Positions 7,894 through 15,431 of a stretch of DNA of 64,000 bases are shown piece by piece (within the stretch, counting starts at the first letter, position 1; each line of letters opens with the position of its first letter). A program made the translations under genes and the position numbers. Location: the NCBI RefSeq assembly GCF_026015885.1, contig NZ_JAPDUG010000002.1, positions 682,001 through 746,000 of the forward strand, given 5' to 3'. The stretch comes from Halocynthiibacter sp. SDUM655004. GTDB lineage: Bacteria > Pseudomonadota > Alphaproteobacteria > Rhodobacterales > Rhodobacteraceae. The notes under the pieces are model-generated. The model did not search any database. It was given only the letters and a program-made list of their open reading frames with translations, and was not told the DNA's origin.

Positions 7894-9861
7894 ATGTCCA
7901 AATCATTGTTGCTGTGTAATTGCCTTGGAAGCCAGTCTCTCGACCAAGAGGCACTTTCTGAGAACACCTCCTTTGCTTGCTCTAAAGTCCACAACGAGCT
8001 TTGCGGCCGAGAGGCGGAAACAGTAGCCGCGGCCTTGGAATCCGGTGATGTGGCTATTGCCTGCGGACAGGAAAGCGCATTTTTTGCCGAACTCGCTGAA
8101 GACCTGAACGTACCCGCTCCGCTTTGCATCGATATCCGAGATCGCGCGGGATGGACGAAGGATACCGCTGCGACCACACCCAAAATGGCGGCGCTATTAG
8201 CCGAGGCACTATTGGCCAGCGCTCCTGCAAAAACGATGGATGTTTCATCCGAAGGCCTGTGCCTAATACTCGGCGAGCCGGACGTAACCATTCCAGCAGC
8301 AGAGCAACTTTGCGAGGTGCTTGCTGTAACCGTCTTGCTCCCGCCTGATGCCGCGCCATTTCCCGATCAGCGGTTTGATACAGTTGCGGGAACGCTAAAA
8401 TCTGCGCGGGGTGCGTTTACAGAATTTGAAGTGCAGATTGAGGACCTTCGCGAGCCGCAGAAAGGTGGTCGTGGTGAATTGGATTTTGGGCCCGTGCTTG
8501 GGCGCGGCACAACGACATGCGATATCATCCTTGATCTAACCGGAAACACACCGCTGTTTCCCGCGCATGAAAAGCGCGATGGGTATCTTCGCGCAGATCC
8601 GAAACACGCGCCCTCAATTGCCTCGGCTATTTTTGACGCCGCGCAGCTTATCGGCACATTTGAAAAGGAGCTCTTCCTTCGCCTGACCGAACCGTTGTGT
8701 GCGCATTCAAGAGCGCAGCAAACCGGCTGTAGCAATTGCATTGATATTTGCCCTACCGGAGCGATTACGCCCGCTGGAGATCATGTTGCAATTGATCCAA
8801 TGGTCTGTGCGGGGTGCGGCTCTTGCGCATCGCTTTGCCCGTCTGGCGCGATTGAATATGAAAGCCCGACGAGCAGCGAGGTTTTTCGGCGGATAGAGAC
8901 TTTGGCGCGCACATTCCTTGATGTGGGCCTAGAAGCGGGTGGAAAAGCGCCGCGTCTACTTGTTCATGATAATCAGTTTGGAACTGAATTGCTTCGAACT
9001 TTCGCGCGATATGGGGATGGCCTGCCAGCCGATGTGATCCCGCTTGAAGTTTCGGCGCTCTCAACATTCGGTCACGCCGAAACGCTTGCTGCTCTTGCAA
9101 CAGGTTTTGTGGCCGTCGACATCTTGCTCGCGCCGAAAACTGAAACCGAAGCACTAGAACGAGAAGCCTCCACAGCAAATGCGATCGCTTCAAATTCTTC
9201 TGTTCGGTTGATTTCTGTGACAGACCCCGACGATTTGAGCGAACTGCTTTATGCCGACACCTCCGCGGTTCCTGAAGTTTCGCCCATTCTTCCACTCGGA
9301 AATCGCAGGCAAGTCACCCGCCTCGCGGCCAAATCCCTCAACCCAGAAGCGGACATTATAGAACTGCCAGACCATGCGCCCTATGGCGCAGTTACAGTTG
9401 ATACAGATGCCTGTACGCTGTGCTTGTCTTGCGTTTCTCTCTGTCCGTCTGGCGCTCTTGGCGACAACCCTGACCTCCCTCAACTGCGCTTTCAGGAAGA
9501 CGCCTGCCTTCAATGCGGACTTTGCACCAACGTATGCCCTGAAAGCGCCCTTACGCTTGAACCGCGCCTAAATCTCGATGAAAGTGCGCTTTCACAAACC
9601 GTGATCCACGAAGAAGAGCCATTTGCCTGCGTCAGTTGCGGGGAGCTGTTTGGCGTGAAATCCACAATTGAGAAAATCTCGGAAAAGCTAGCAGGCAAAC
9701 ACAGCATGTTCGCCAGTTCCGAAGCCGCCCGCATGATTCAGATGTGCGACGACTGTCGTGTCAAAACTCAAATGCATAGCGCAAACAATCCATTCGCAGG
9801 AAAAGAGCGCCCCCCCGTGCGCCGCAGCGAGGATTACTTCAGCAAACGCAAGGATCATTAA
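7894..9861 (+). CDS. Large polyferredoxin-like protein with four [4Fe-4S] clusters, FDH locus
   Basis: The protein has 655 residues from the ATG at 7894, chosen because AGAGG lies just upstream; the frame is open to 7837. It has an N-terminal cysteine-bearing region (LLLCNCLGS; FACSKVHNELCG). Two classic clusters follow, CSNCIDICPTGAI near residue 278 and CAGCGSCASLCPSGAI near 305. A middle non-cluster domain separates these from CTLCLSCVSLCPSGAL near 507 and CLQCGLCTNVCPESAL near 537. A C-terminal CVSCGELF and MCDDCR pair could bind zinc or another cluster. No signal or membrane helix is seen. Such proteins recur beside alphaproteobacterial fdh genes. A plausible role is a cytoplasmic electron carrier for FDH assembly or an alternative electron exit, which is inference. 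Confidence 0.85.
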   Translation: MSKSLLLCNCLGSQSLDQEALSENTSFACSKVHNELCGREAETVAAALESGDVAIACGQESAFFAELAEDLNVPAPLCIDIRDRAGWTKDTAATTPKMAALLAEALLASAPAKTMDVSSEGLCLILGEPDVTIPAAEQLCEVLAVTVLLPPDAAPFPDQRFDTVAGTLKSARGAFTEFEVQIEDLREPQKGGRGELDFGPVLGRGTTTCDIILDLTGNTPLFPAHEKRDGYLRADPKHAPSIASAIFDAAQLIGTFEKELFLRLTEPLCAHSRAQQTGCSNCIDICPTGAITPAGDHVAIDPMVCAGCGSCASLCPSGAIEYESPTSSEVFRRIETLARTFLDVGLEAGGKAPRLLVHDNQFGTELLRTFARYGDGLPADVIPLEVSALSTFGHAETLAALATGFVAVDILLAPKTETEALEREASTANAIASNSSVRLISVTDPDDLSELLYADTSAVPEVSPILPLGNRRQVTRLAAKSLNPEADIIELPDHAPYGAVTVDTDACTLCLSCVSLCPSGALGDNPDLPQLRFQEDACLQCGLCTNVCPESALTLEPRLNLDESALSQTVIHEEEPFACVSCGELFGVKSTIEKISEKLAGKHSMFASSEAARMIQMCDDCRVKTQMHSANNPFAGKERPPVRRSEDYFSKRKDH

Positions 9862-9893
9862 TCAATTTTCAATACACATTCTAAGGAGCAACA

Positions 9894-10079
9894 ATGAGCG
9901 ACGATTTCAACATGTCGATCCGGAAATTTCTGAAGCAAGTTGGGGTAACGTCCCAGCAAGCAATCGAAGAGGCCTTAAGGAACAGTGACAAAGGCAAAGG
10001 CCCATTTAAGGCAAAAGTTGTTCTTACAATCGACGAGATCGAATTGGTCCACGAAGTTAATGGCACGATTGAAGGCTAA
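9894..10079 (+). CDS. DUF6494 family small protein
   Basis: This is a 61-residue cytoplasmic protein with an AAGGAG ribosome site. It contains MSIRKFLKQVGVTSQQAIEEALR followed by a strand-rich tail (KAKVVLTIDEIELVHEV), the pattern of DUF6494. The function is unknown. It sits 32 bases after the Fe-S protein and 6 bases before the Mrp-type ATPase. Its tight packing with Fe-S carrier genes suggests a helper in cluster or cofactor handling for the FDH system. Confidence 0.8.
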   Translation: MSDDFNMSIRKFLKQVGVTSQQAIEEALRNSDKGKGPFKAKVVLTIDEIELVHEVNGTIEG

Positions 10080-10085
10080 TCCAAA

Positions 10086-11153
10086 GTGACCCTAACCCGA
10101 GAGACCGTTCTTGCGGCGCTGAAATCTATCGAAGACCCAATCTCAGGCAACGATATCATCGAAGCTGGCCTAGTTCGGGCGTTGACGGTTGAACCCGAAC
10201 AAGTTCGTTTTGTGCTTGAGGTAAGCGGAAGCGCTGCAGCAGAATACGAAGACGTACTCAACCGCGCGAAAGAGGCCGTTGAAAACCTCGATAGCACGCA
10301 AAGCGTCTCTGCGGTCATGACCTCTCATAGCACCCCGAAAACCCCGCCAGACCTCAAACCAAACCACCGCGCAGAGCCAAAAGGCCCAGAACCGATTCCT
10401 GGCGTGAATAACATAATTGCCATCGCATCCGGCAAAGGCGGTGTTGGGAAATCAACCGTTGCGTCCAACTTGGCGTGTGCGCTCGCCGCAAAGGGGCGAA
10501 AGGTTGGCCTACTTGATGCGGATGTTTACGGCCCTTCGCAACCACGCATGCTCGGCGTGTCTGGGCGTCCGGCCTCTCCGGATGGCAAAACGATTTTGCC
10601 CATGCGGAATCACGGGGTTACGATGATGTCGCTCGGCCTCATGACCAATGAGGATCAGGCCGTGGTGTGGCGCGGCCCTATGCTGATGGGCGCGCTTCAA
10701 CAAATGCTGGGGCAAGTTCAGTGGGGCGCGCTGGATGTTCTGATCGTCGATCTCCCCCCTGGCACAGGGGATGTTCAGATGACCCTTGCCCAGAAAGCCA
10801 AGCTAACCGGCGCGATCGTTGTTTCAACCCCACAGGACGTCGCGCTCCTAGACGCGCGGAAGGGCATCGACATGTTCAACCAGCTCGGCACACCGATCCT
10901 TGGTATGATCGAGAATATGTCCACGCATATCTGCTCCGCTTGCGGGCACGAAGAGCATGTTTTCGGGCACGGTGGCGTAAACGCAGAGGCGGCCAAGCTT
11001 GGTGTTCCTCTATTGGCCGAGATTCCGTTGCATATTGATATTCGCCTTGCCGCAGACGGCGGTGCGCCGATTGTTGTTTCCAAAGCAGGGAGCAGCCAAG
11101 CGAGCGCATTCCTAAGCCTTGCCGACCAGCTTATCGAGACAGGCGTGGCCTAA
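10086..11153 (+). CDS. apbC: Mrp/NBP35-family Fe-S cluster carrier ATPase
   Basis: The protein has 355 residues from a GTG start. Residues 1-75 form a MIP18-like domain (DUF59; LKSIEDPISGNDIIEAGLV). The P-loop ATPase domain follows, with a deviant Walker A (ASGKGGVGKST near residue 118), LLDADVYGPSQPRMLG, and DVLIVDLPPGTGDVQ. The bridging-cluster motif CSACGHEEHVFGHGG lies near residue 282. The family transfers [4Fe-4S] clusters to apo-proteins. A housekeeping Mrp usually exists elsewhere, so this copy inside an FDH locus with many Fe-S clusters may be dedicated to FdhA, FdhB and the polyferredoxin. Confidence 0.92.
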   Translation: MTLTRETVLAALKSIEDPISGNDIIEAGLVRALTVEPEQVRFVLEVSGSAAAEYEDVLNRAKEAVENLDSTQSVSAVMTSHSTPKTPPDLKPNHRAEPKGPEPIPGVNNIIAIASGKGGVGKSTVASNLACALAAKGRKVGLLDADVYGPSQPRMLGVSGRPASPDGKTILPMRNHGVTMMSLGLMTNEDQAVVWRGPMLMGALQQMLGQVQWGALDVLIVDLPPGTGDVQMTLAQKAKLTGAIVVSTPQDVALLDARKGIDMFNQLGTPILGMIENMSTHICSACGHEEHVFGHGGVNAEAAKLGVPLLAEIPLHIDIRLAADGGAPIVVSKAGSSQASAFLSLADQLIETGVA

Positions 11154-11155
11154 GA

Positions 11156-11851
11156 ATGGTGCAGTTTCCTCCGCTCATGTCCGGTATCGAAGTGCCTCCT
11201 ATGGGTGACGCATTCAAAGCGGCACAGGCTCACGCAGCACGCGGATGTGATGCAGGACTAATTGCTTATTCAATGACTCCAGATGAGCTTTCCGCTGCCA
11301 TTGTGTTCGCCCCTGAAGTTCCGCTCGTAGAAGCAATGGTTATGCTTCCAACTTGTGGACTCGGTTTTCAAAACGCCCTCGGAGCGCTTGCCCCCCCGGA
11401 GGTTGCGCTTCATCTTGCTTGGGACGGGCGCTTCATACTCAACGGTGCCAAGTGCGGAGGGCTGCGCGCTGCTGCGTCAAACTCTGATCCTGCTCAAACA
11501 CCTGACTGGCTCGTTGTTGGACTATCCGTTCCGATTTGGCCCTCTTCAGGCGAAGGCGGAGAAACACCGGACACGACCGCACTGTTTAACGAGGGGTGTG
11601 CCGAGATTGATATCGAACAACTCCTTGAAAGTTGGGCAAAGCACACTTTGGTCTGGGTCAATCGGTGGGAAGAAGAAGGCACCCAAGCCATTCATAGCGC
11701 TTGGAGCGGGCTGGCTTGGAAGATGGGAGACCAGATCGACATGAACGGGGAAAGCGGAATATTTCAGGGTGTAGACGAGGATTTTGGCATGCTTTTCAAA
11801 ACGTCTGATACGATCAAACTCTTTCCACTAACTGCTGTATTGGAGAGCTAA
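11156..11851 (+). CDS. Biotin/lipoate protein ligase-like protein with C-terminal DUF4444
   Basis: This 231-residue protein starts two bases after the Mrp stop. It has the fold signature of a divergent BPL/LplA/LipB family (MLPTCGLGFQNALGAL, then HLAWDGRFILNGAKCGGLR, where true ligases carry the lysine-containing substrate loop) and a C-terminal barrel-like tail (WKMGDQIDMNGESGIFQGVDEDFGML) typical of DUF4444. No biotin or lipoyl acceptor domain is encoded nearby. Its constant association with fdh genes suggests it acts on another small molecule or as a scaffold. I see the family resemblance but cannot assign a substrate. Confidence 0.75.
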   Translation: MVQFPPLMSGIEVPPMGDAFKAAQAHAARGCDAGLIAYSMTPDELSAAIVFAPEVPLVEAMVMLPTCGLGFQNALGALAPPEVALHLAWDGRFILNGAKCGGLRAAASNSDPAQTPDWLVVGLSVPIWPSSGEGGETPDTTALFNEGCAEIDIEQLLESWAKHTLVWVNRWEEEGTQAIHSAWSGLAWKMGDQIDMNGESGIFQGVDEDFGMLFKTSDTIKLFPLTAVLES

Positions 11852-11852
11852 A

Positions 11853-12332
11853 ATGCGACTTGCACGCGTGATCCATCTTGATGAGAGCGACCAAAACGTA
11901 TTCCACAATCCAGCACGTACAGGGGAATGGTGTGTCTCTGGCGGGTTCGAGTTTTCAAACTGGAGCGAGGGCGATCTTACAGGAAAGTCGCGTCAGGCCT
12001 TTGCCAACGGGTGGCTTGGATTGGAAACATTCGGTCGCGCAACCTTCGTTGCAGTTGCCGAACTGAGCGAGGCAGAGCGCGACGCTCTCGAGCGAAGTTT
12101 GGCGCAACATTTTGTCGAGATTTACGGCGCTCCATCTCCGGAAGCGGCAAGCAAGGTCGCCGCCGAAGAAATCGCGTTTATGCAAGATTTATGCGCCGAC
12201 CACGCGCCGAACACGCTTCTAACGGTGTCTCGCGAATTGACTGAAGCTGGCGTCAAAGAACAATTCCGCAAAATCGAACCTCAAGACGCGGGATTAGAAC
12301 AATTTGCCATCCATGGCTCTGTTGACGATTGA
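11853..12332 (+). CDS. DUF6505 family protein
   Basis: The protein has 159 residues and starts immediately after the ligase-like gene. It contains MRLARVIHLDESDQNVF, GEWCVSGGFEFSNW and FANGWLGLETFGRATFVAVAEL, a pattern found in DUF6505. No membrane segment or cysteine cluster is present. It is the last gene of the rightward FDH accessory operon and ends 8 bases from the stop of convergent tupA. The function is unknown; genomic context points to FDH biogenesis. Confidence 0.75.
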   Translation: MRLARVIHLDESDQNVFHNPARTGEWCVSGGFEFSNWSEGDLTGKSRQAFANGWLGLETFGRATFVAVAELSEAERDALERSLAQHFVEIYGAPSPEAASKVAAEEIAFMQDLCADHAPNTLLTVSRELTEAGVKEQFRKIEPQDAGLEQFAIHGSVDD

Positions 12333-12340
12333 TCGAATAG

Positions 12341-13144
12341 CTACCGCGTCGCGTTGAATGTAAAGAGTTGCTCTCCGTTTATCTGGTAGCCGTCAATCAA
12401 TGCTTCAGCCTCTTCACTCACCAGCCATTCTTCAAGCTTTTGAGCACCCTCGGCGTTTACATGGCTGTGGCGCTCTGGATTAACCGGCAGATACGCATAT
12501 TGGTTAAACAGGAGCGGATCACCAGAGAACAAAAGCGCCAGCCCTTCCTTGTTTCCGAAATTGAGCCAGCTTGCACGATCAGACATTGCATAGGCACCCA
12601 TCCCAGCCGCCGCATTCAATGTCGCGCCCATTCCCGCCCCGACCGCTCGATACCAATCACCAAACTGCTCTAGATCAAACCCGGCAAGCTGCCAAAGCGC
12701 GCGCTCTTTTTTGTGCGTGCCGCTTTCATCTCCGCGACTGACAAACAACGCTTGGTTGGCCTTAATGCTTGATAAGCTTTCAGCCGCGCTTTCTGCGTTT
12801 CCGACACCCGCCGGATCCTCTACCGGGCCGATGAAAACAAAATCATTATACATTATTTCACGCCGATGCCTGCCAAAGCCCCCATCAACAAAGGCTTCTT
12901 CCGCCTTTTGGGAATGTACAAGAATGGCATCAACATCACCTGCCTCACCCAGATGAATTGCTTGCCCCGTGCCAACCACCAAAAGCTGTACGTTTAGTCC
13001 GGTATCCTTGGCGATTTCGGGCAGCAAAACATCGGCGAGTCCCGAGTTATGAAAAGAGGTTGTTACAGCAAGGCGCAAATCTTCTGCGAGTATCGGTACA
13101 GCCGAACAAATTGAAAAAACGGCGCTTAAAACCAGATGCTTCAT
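12341..13144 (-). CDS. tupA: Tungstate ABC transporter, substrate-binding protein
   Basis: The protein has 267 residues with a Sec signal peptide (MKHLVLSAVFSICSAVPILAE). The mature protein opens LRLAVTTSFHNSGLADVLLP and contains VVGTGQAIHLGEAGDVDAILVH and IMYNDFVFIGP, the signature of TupA-type tungstate binders; the family also includes molybdate or chromate-tolerant members. The ATG overlaps the tupC stop (13141-13144). It is the third gene of tupBCA, which converges on the FDH accessory operon. The linkage suggests that tungsten supply serves FdhA. Confidence 0.9.
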   Translation of the reverse strand: MKHLVLSAVFSICSAVPILAEDLRLAVTTSFHNSGLADVLLPEIAKDTGLNVQLLVVGTGQAIHLGEAGDVDAILVHSQKAEEAFVDGGFGRHRREIMYNDFVFIGPVEDPAGVGNAESAAESLSSIKANQALFVSRGDESGTHKKERALWQLAGFDLEQFGDWYRAVGAGMGATLNAAAGMGAYAMSDRASWLNFGNKEGLALLFSGDPLLFNQYAYLPVNPERHSHVNAEGAQKLEEWLVSEEAEALIDGYQINGEQLFTFNATR

Positions 13145-13857
13145 TCTACAATATCTCCTCTCAAAAATTGCTCGGTTTCTGGAGTGGCCGGAGAATTAAA
13201 AAAATCTTGTACGGGTGCACATTCATGAATTTGGCCTCCAAGCATAAAAATCACATCATCCGCGAGTCTTCGGGCCTGCCCCATATCGTGGGTCGACATA
13301 ACAAGCCGTGTGCCGTTTGATTTTGCGTCCTGAAGCACCCCCTCGATAACGCGCGTGGCTTTGCCATCGAGATTGGCGCAAGGCTCATCCAGAAATAACA
13401 CTTCCGGCTCTCGGATTAGCGCCCGCGCAAGGGCCAGCTTTTGCTTCTCCCCTCCCGAAAGCCGCGAAGCACTTTGTTGAAGGCGAGACCCAAGCCCAAC
13501 TTTCGCAGCCCAGCGCGCCGCAGCCTCGTTTGCTTCCTTTCGGGATTTTCCGGCTAGTGTAAGTGGATATGCCAAATTGTCTAAAACGCTGCGGCGCATA
13601 ATGATCGGCGATTGGAACACAAACGATTGCCGCTGGCTCGCCTCTTTAAACGCTTGCGCCCAACTCAATCTCCCTTCGGAGGTGCGCTCTAATCCATGCA
13701 TCATTCTAAGCAAAGTGGTTTTGCCAGAGCCGTTTGGACCGATCACGATAGTCGTCCCTGCTCCTGCAAGCGTATAGGTTACAGGCCCAACAATTCGCCG
13801 CCCGCGTTTTGAGACAACGACCTCCTGTAGTTCAAGTGGAAGGATCGAGTTTACCAT
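13141..13857 (-). CDS. tupC: Tungstate ABC transporter, ATP-binding protein
   Basis: The protein has 238 residues from the ATG at 13857, selected because GAGGGGAG precedes it; an upstream ATG at 13887 lies deeper inside tupB. ABC ATPase motifs are visible: Walker A GPNGSGKTT, the Q-loop region SFVFQSPIIM, signature LSGGEKQKLALARAL, Walker B VLFLDEP, and the H-loop STHDM. It overlaps tupB by seven bases and tupA by four. It energises tungstate import with TupB and TupA. Confidence 0.9.
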   Translation of the reverse strand: MVNSILPLELQEVVVSKRGRRIVGPVTYTLAGAGTTIVIGPNGSGKTTLLRMMHGLERTSEGRLSWAQAFKEASQRQSFVFQSPIIMRRSVLDNLAYPLTLAGKSRKEANEAAARWAAKVGLGSRLQQSASRLSGGEKQKLALARALIREPEVLFLDEPCANLDGKATRVIEGVLQDAKSNGTRLVMSTHDMGQARRLADDVIFMLGGQIHECAPVQDFFNSPATPETEQFLRGDIVE

Positions 13858-14555
13858 CTCCCCTCCCTTTCTGTGCGTGTTAGCCAATGGATCGCCACAT
13901 TTACCGAAATCGCCAAGCCGATCAGCACAAATCCAAGGCCAAGCGCCAACGAGAAATCTCCCTTGCTGGTTTCAAGCGCAATTGCTGTGGTTAAAACACG
14001 CGTTGCATGGTCGATATTGCCGCCCACAATCATAATAGCGCCGACTTCCCCGATCGCTCGGCCAAATCCAGCGAGTGAGGCCGTTAACAGCGCCCTGCGC
14101 CCATCCCAAACGAGGGTTTTAATCCGTTGGTGTCGTGTGGTGTTTAGTGAGATCAAAAGATCATGATACTCTGCCCAAAGTTCGCGCAAGCTTTGATGGG
14201 CAATAGAGGCAATCAGCGGTGTAATAATAATCACCTGCGCGATGATCATGGCGGACGGCGTATACAAAAGCCCCAAAACCCCGAATGGCCCAGATCGTGA
14301 CAGCAGCAAGTAGACAAACAAGCCAACAACAACTGGCGGAATGCCCATAAGCGCGTTCAACACAGCAATCGCGAGCCGCCGGTGGCGGAAGCGGCGAATT
14401 GCAAGCCATGCGCCAAAGGGCAGCGCGATCAATGAAGAGATAACAAGAGCAGACAGCGTAACCTGAAGCGAGCGAAGCGTAATCTCGACCAGATCGCTAT
14501 CAAGCGTGACCAGCAACAAAAACGCCGCTTTCAACCCTTCAAGAATCTCGCCCAT
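13851..14555 (-). CDS. tupB: Tungstate ABC transporter, permease
   Basis: This 234-residue inner-membrane permease has the binding-protein-dependent transport motif around EYHDLLISLN...RIKTLVWDGRRALLTASLAGFGRAIGEVGAI (two blocks), the EAA loop that docks TupC. Helices include VTLSALVISSLIALPFGAWL and ALMGIPPVVVGLFVYLLL. It is the first gene of tupBCA, with a modest GAGAATGA ahead of the ATG. About 100 bases separate it from the BKACE gene upstream. Confidence 0.9.
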   Translation of the reverse strand: MGEILEGLKAAFLLLVTLDSDLVEITLRSLQVTLSALVISSLIALPFGAWLAIRRFRHRRLAIAVLNALMGIPPVVVGLFVYLLLSRSGPFGVLGLLYTPSAMIIAQVIIITPLIASIAHQSLRELWAEYHDLLISLNTTRHQRIKTLVWDGRRALLTASLAGFGRAIGEVGAIMIVGGNIDHATRVLTTAIALETSKGDFSLALGLGFVLIGLAISVNVAIHWLTRTEREGRW

Positions 14556-14657
14556 TCATTCTCGCGTTCAAAAACCAAACAATCTATTCGGCAAGTGTTA
14601 GAGAATTTCCAAGCGATTGAAAGCACTTGTATTCATTTCGCCAAAGAAATGCGCCGT

Positions 14658-15431
14658 TCAGCTGTTTTCTCGAAGCGCCTGGACGAGCTCTCGCACCCGC
14701 TCCGCATTATCCAACGCGAGGCTTCCGTCGCGGTTCCAGAAAGAATTCTCAAATCCAATTCGCAGCTTGGCCCCATGTGAATGCGCCGCAACCAAACAAT
14801 CGGTTTCAGCCCGACCAAACGCACAGACCATCCAATCGGGCATTTCCTCGAATTGCCGCATTTCCTTAAGAATTGGATCAAGCAATTCAGGTGAAGAGCT
14901 ATTCTCATCGCCATATTTCCCAAGCACCCAAAGGAGTTGCAAATTGGGCGACAGGAGCAGCTCCAATGAAAGCGTCTGACGCAAAAGTGCCAGATCGTCT
15001 ATGGAATACAAAATATGCTGCACCGTGATACCAGCGTCCGCACATTGATCGTAGAAGCGGCGTGATATCCGTTCGTCTTGACGGCCTGCGATTTCGCGAA
15101 TGGACACCGAGACAAGCTCGCAGCCTGAACCAAGGGCAACATCCATTTGTAGCGGCGGTTCGTATTTTCCGGCAGCTTCAGTCGTGATCTGGACCGTCAT
15201 CGCGGGGACACGAGCATGTAGTTCCGTGATCGCCTCTCTATATGCGCCCGCATCGAGTAAGTGCGCGCCCTCTTCATCCCGAAGGTGGAAATGCAGACCG
15301 TCAGCGCCTGCTTGAGCGCAGGCCTCTGCGCAATCAAGAACTTCCGATAGTGTAATTGGCACAGCGCTATGAGCATCTTTGCCGTGTCGCGCACCATTGG
15401 GGGCCACCATGATCTCTGGCAGCATGGTCAT
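14658..15431 (-). CDS. Beta-keto acid cleavage enzyme (BKACE, DUF849)
   Basis: BKACE enzymes use acetyl-CoA and a zinc ion to cleave beta-keto acids into acetoacetate and a new acyl-CoA. This 257-residue protein shows the metal-binding DGLHFHLRDEEGAH segment (H-x-H near residue 47), the substrate strand TVQITTEAAGKYEPPLQ, ELVSVSIREI, and a terminal RIGFENSFWNRDGSLALDN with the conserved acidic ligand. It is somewhat shorter than characterised members. Its ATG overlaps the stop of the aminotransferase (TCAT at 15428-15431), so the two are translationally coupled. The beta-keto substrate is probably generated from an amino acid by that enzyme. Confidence 0.85.
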   Translation of the reverse strand: MTMLPEIMVAPNGARHGKDAHSAVPITLSEVLDCAEACAQAGADGLHFHLRDEEGAHLLDAGAYREAITELHARVPAMTVQITTEAAGKYEPPLQMDVALGSGCELVSVSIREIAGRQDERISRRFYDQCADAGITVQHILYSIDDLALLRQTLSLELLLSPNLQLLWVLGKYGDENSSSPELLDPILKEMRQFEEMPDWMVCAFGRAETDCLVAAHSHGAKLRIGFENSFWNRDGSLALDNAERVRELVQALRENS

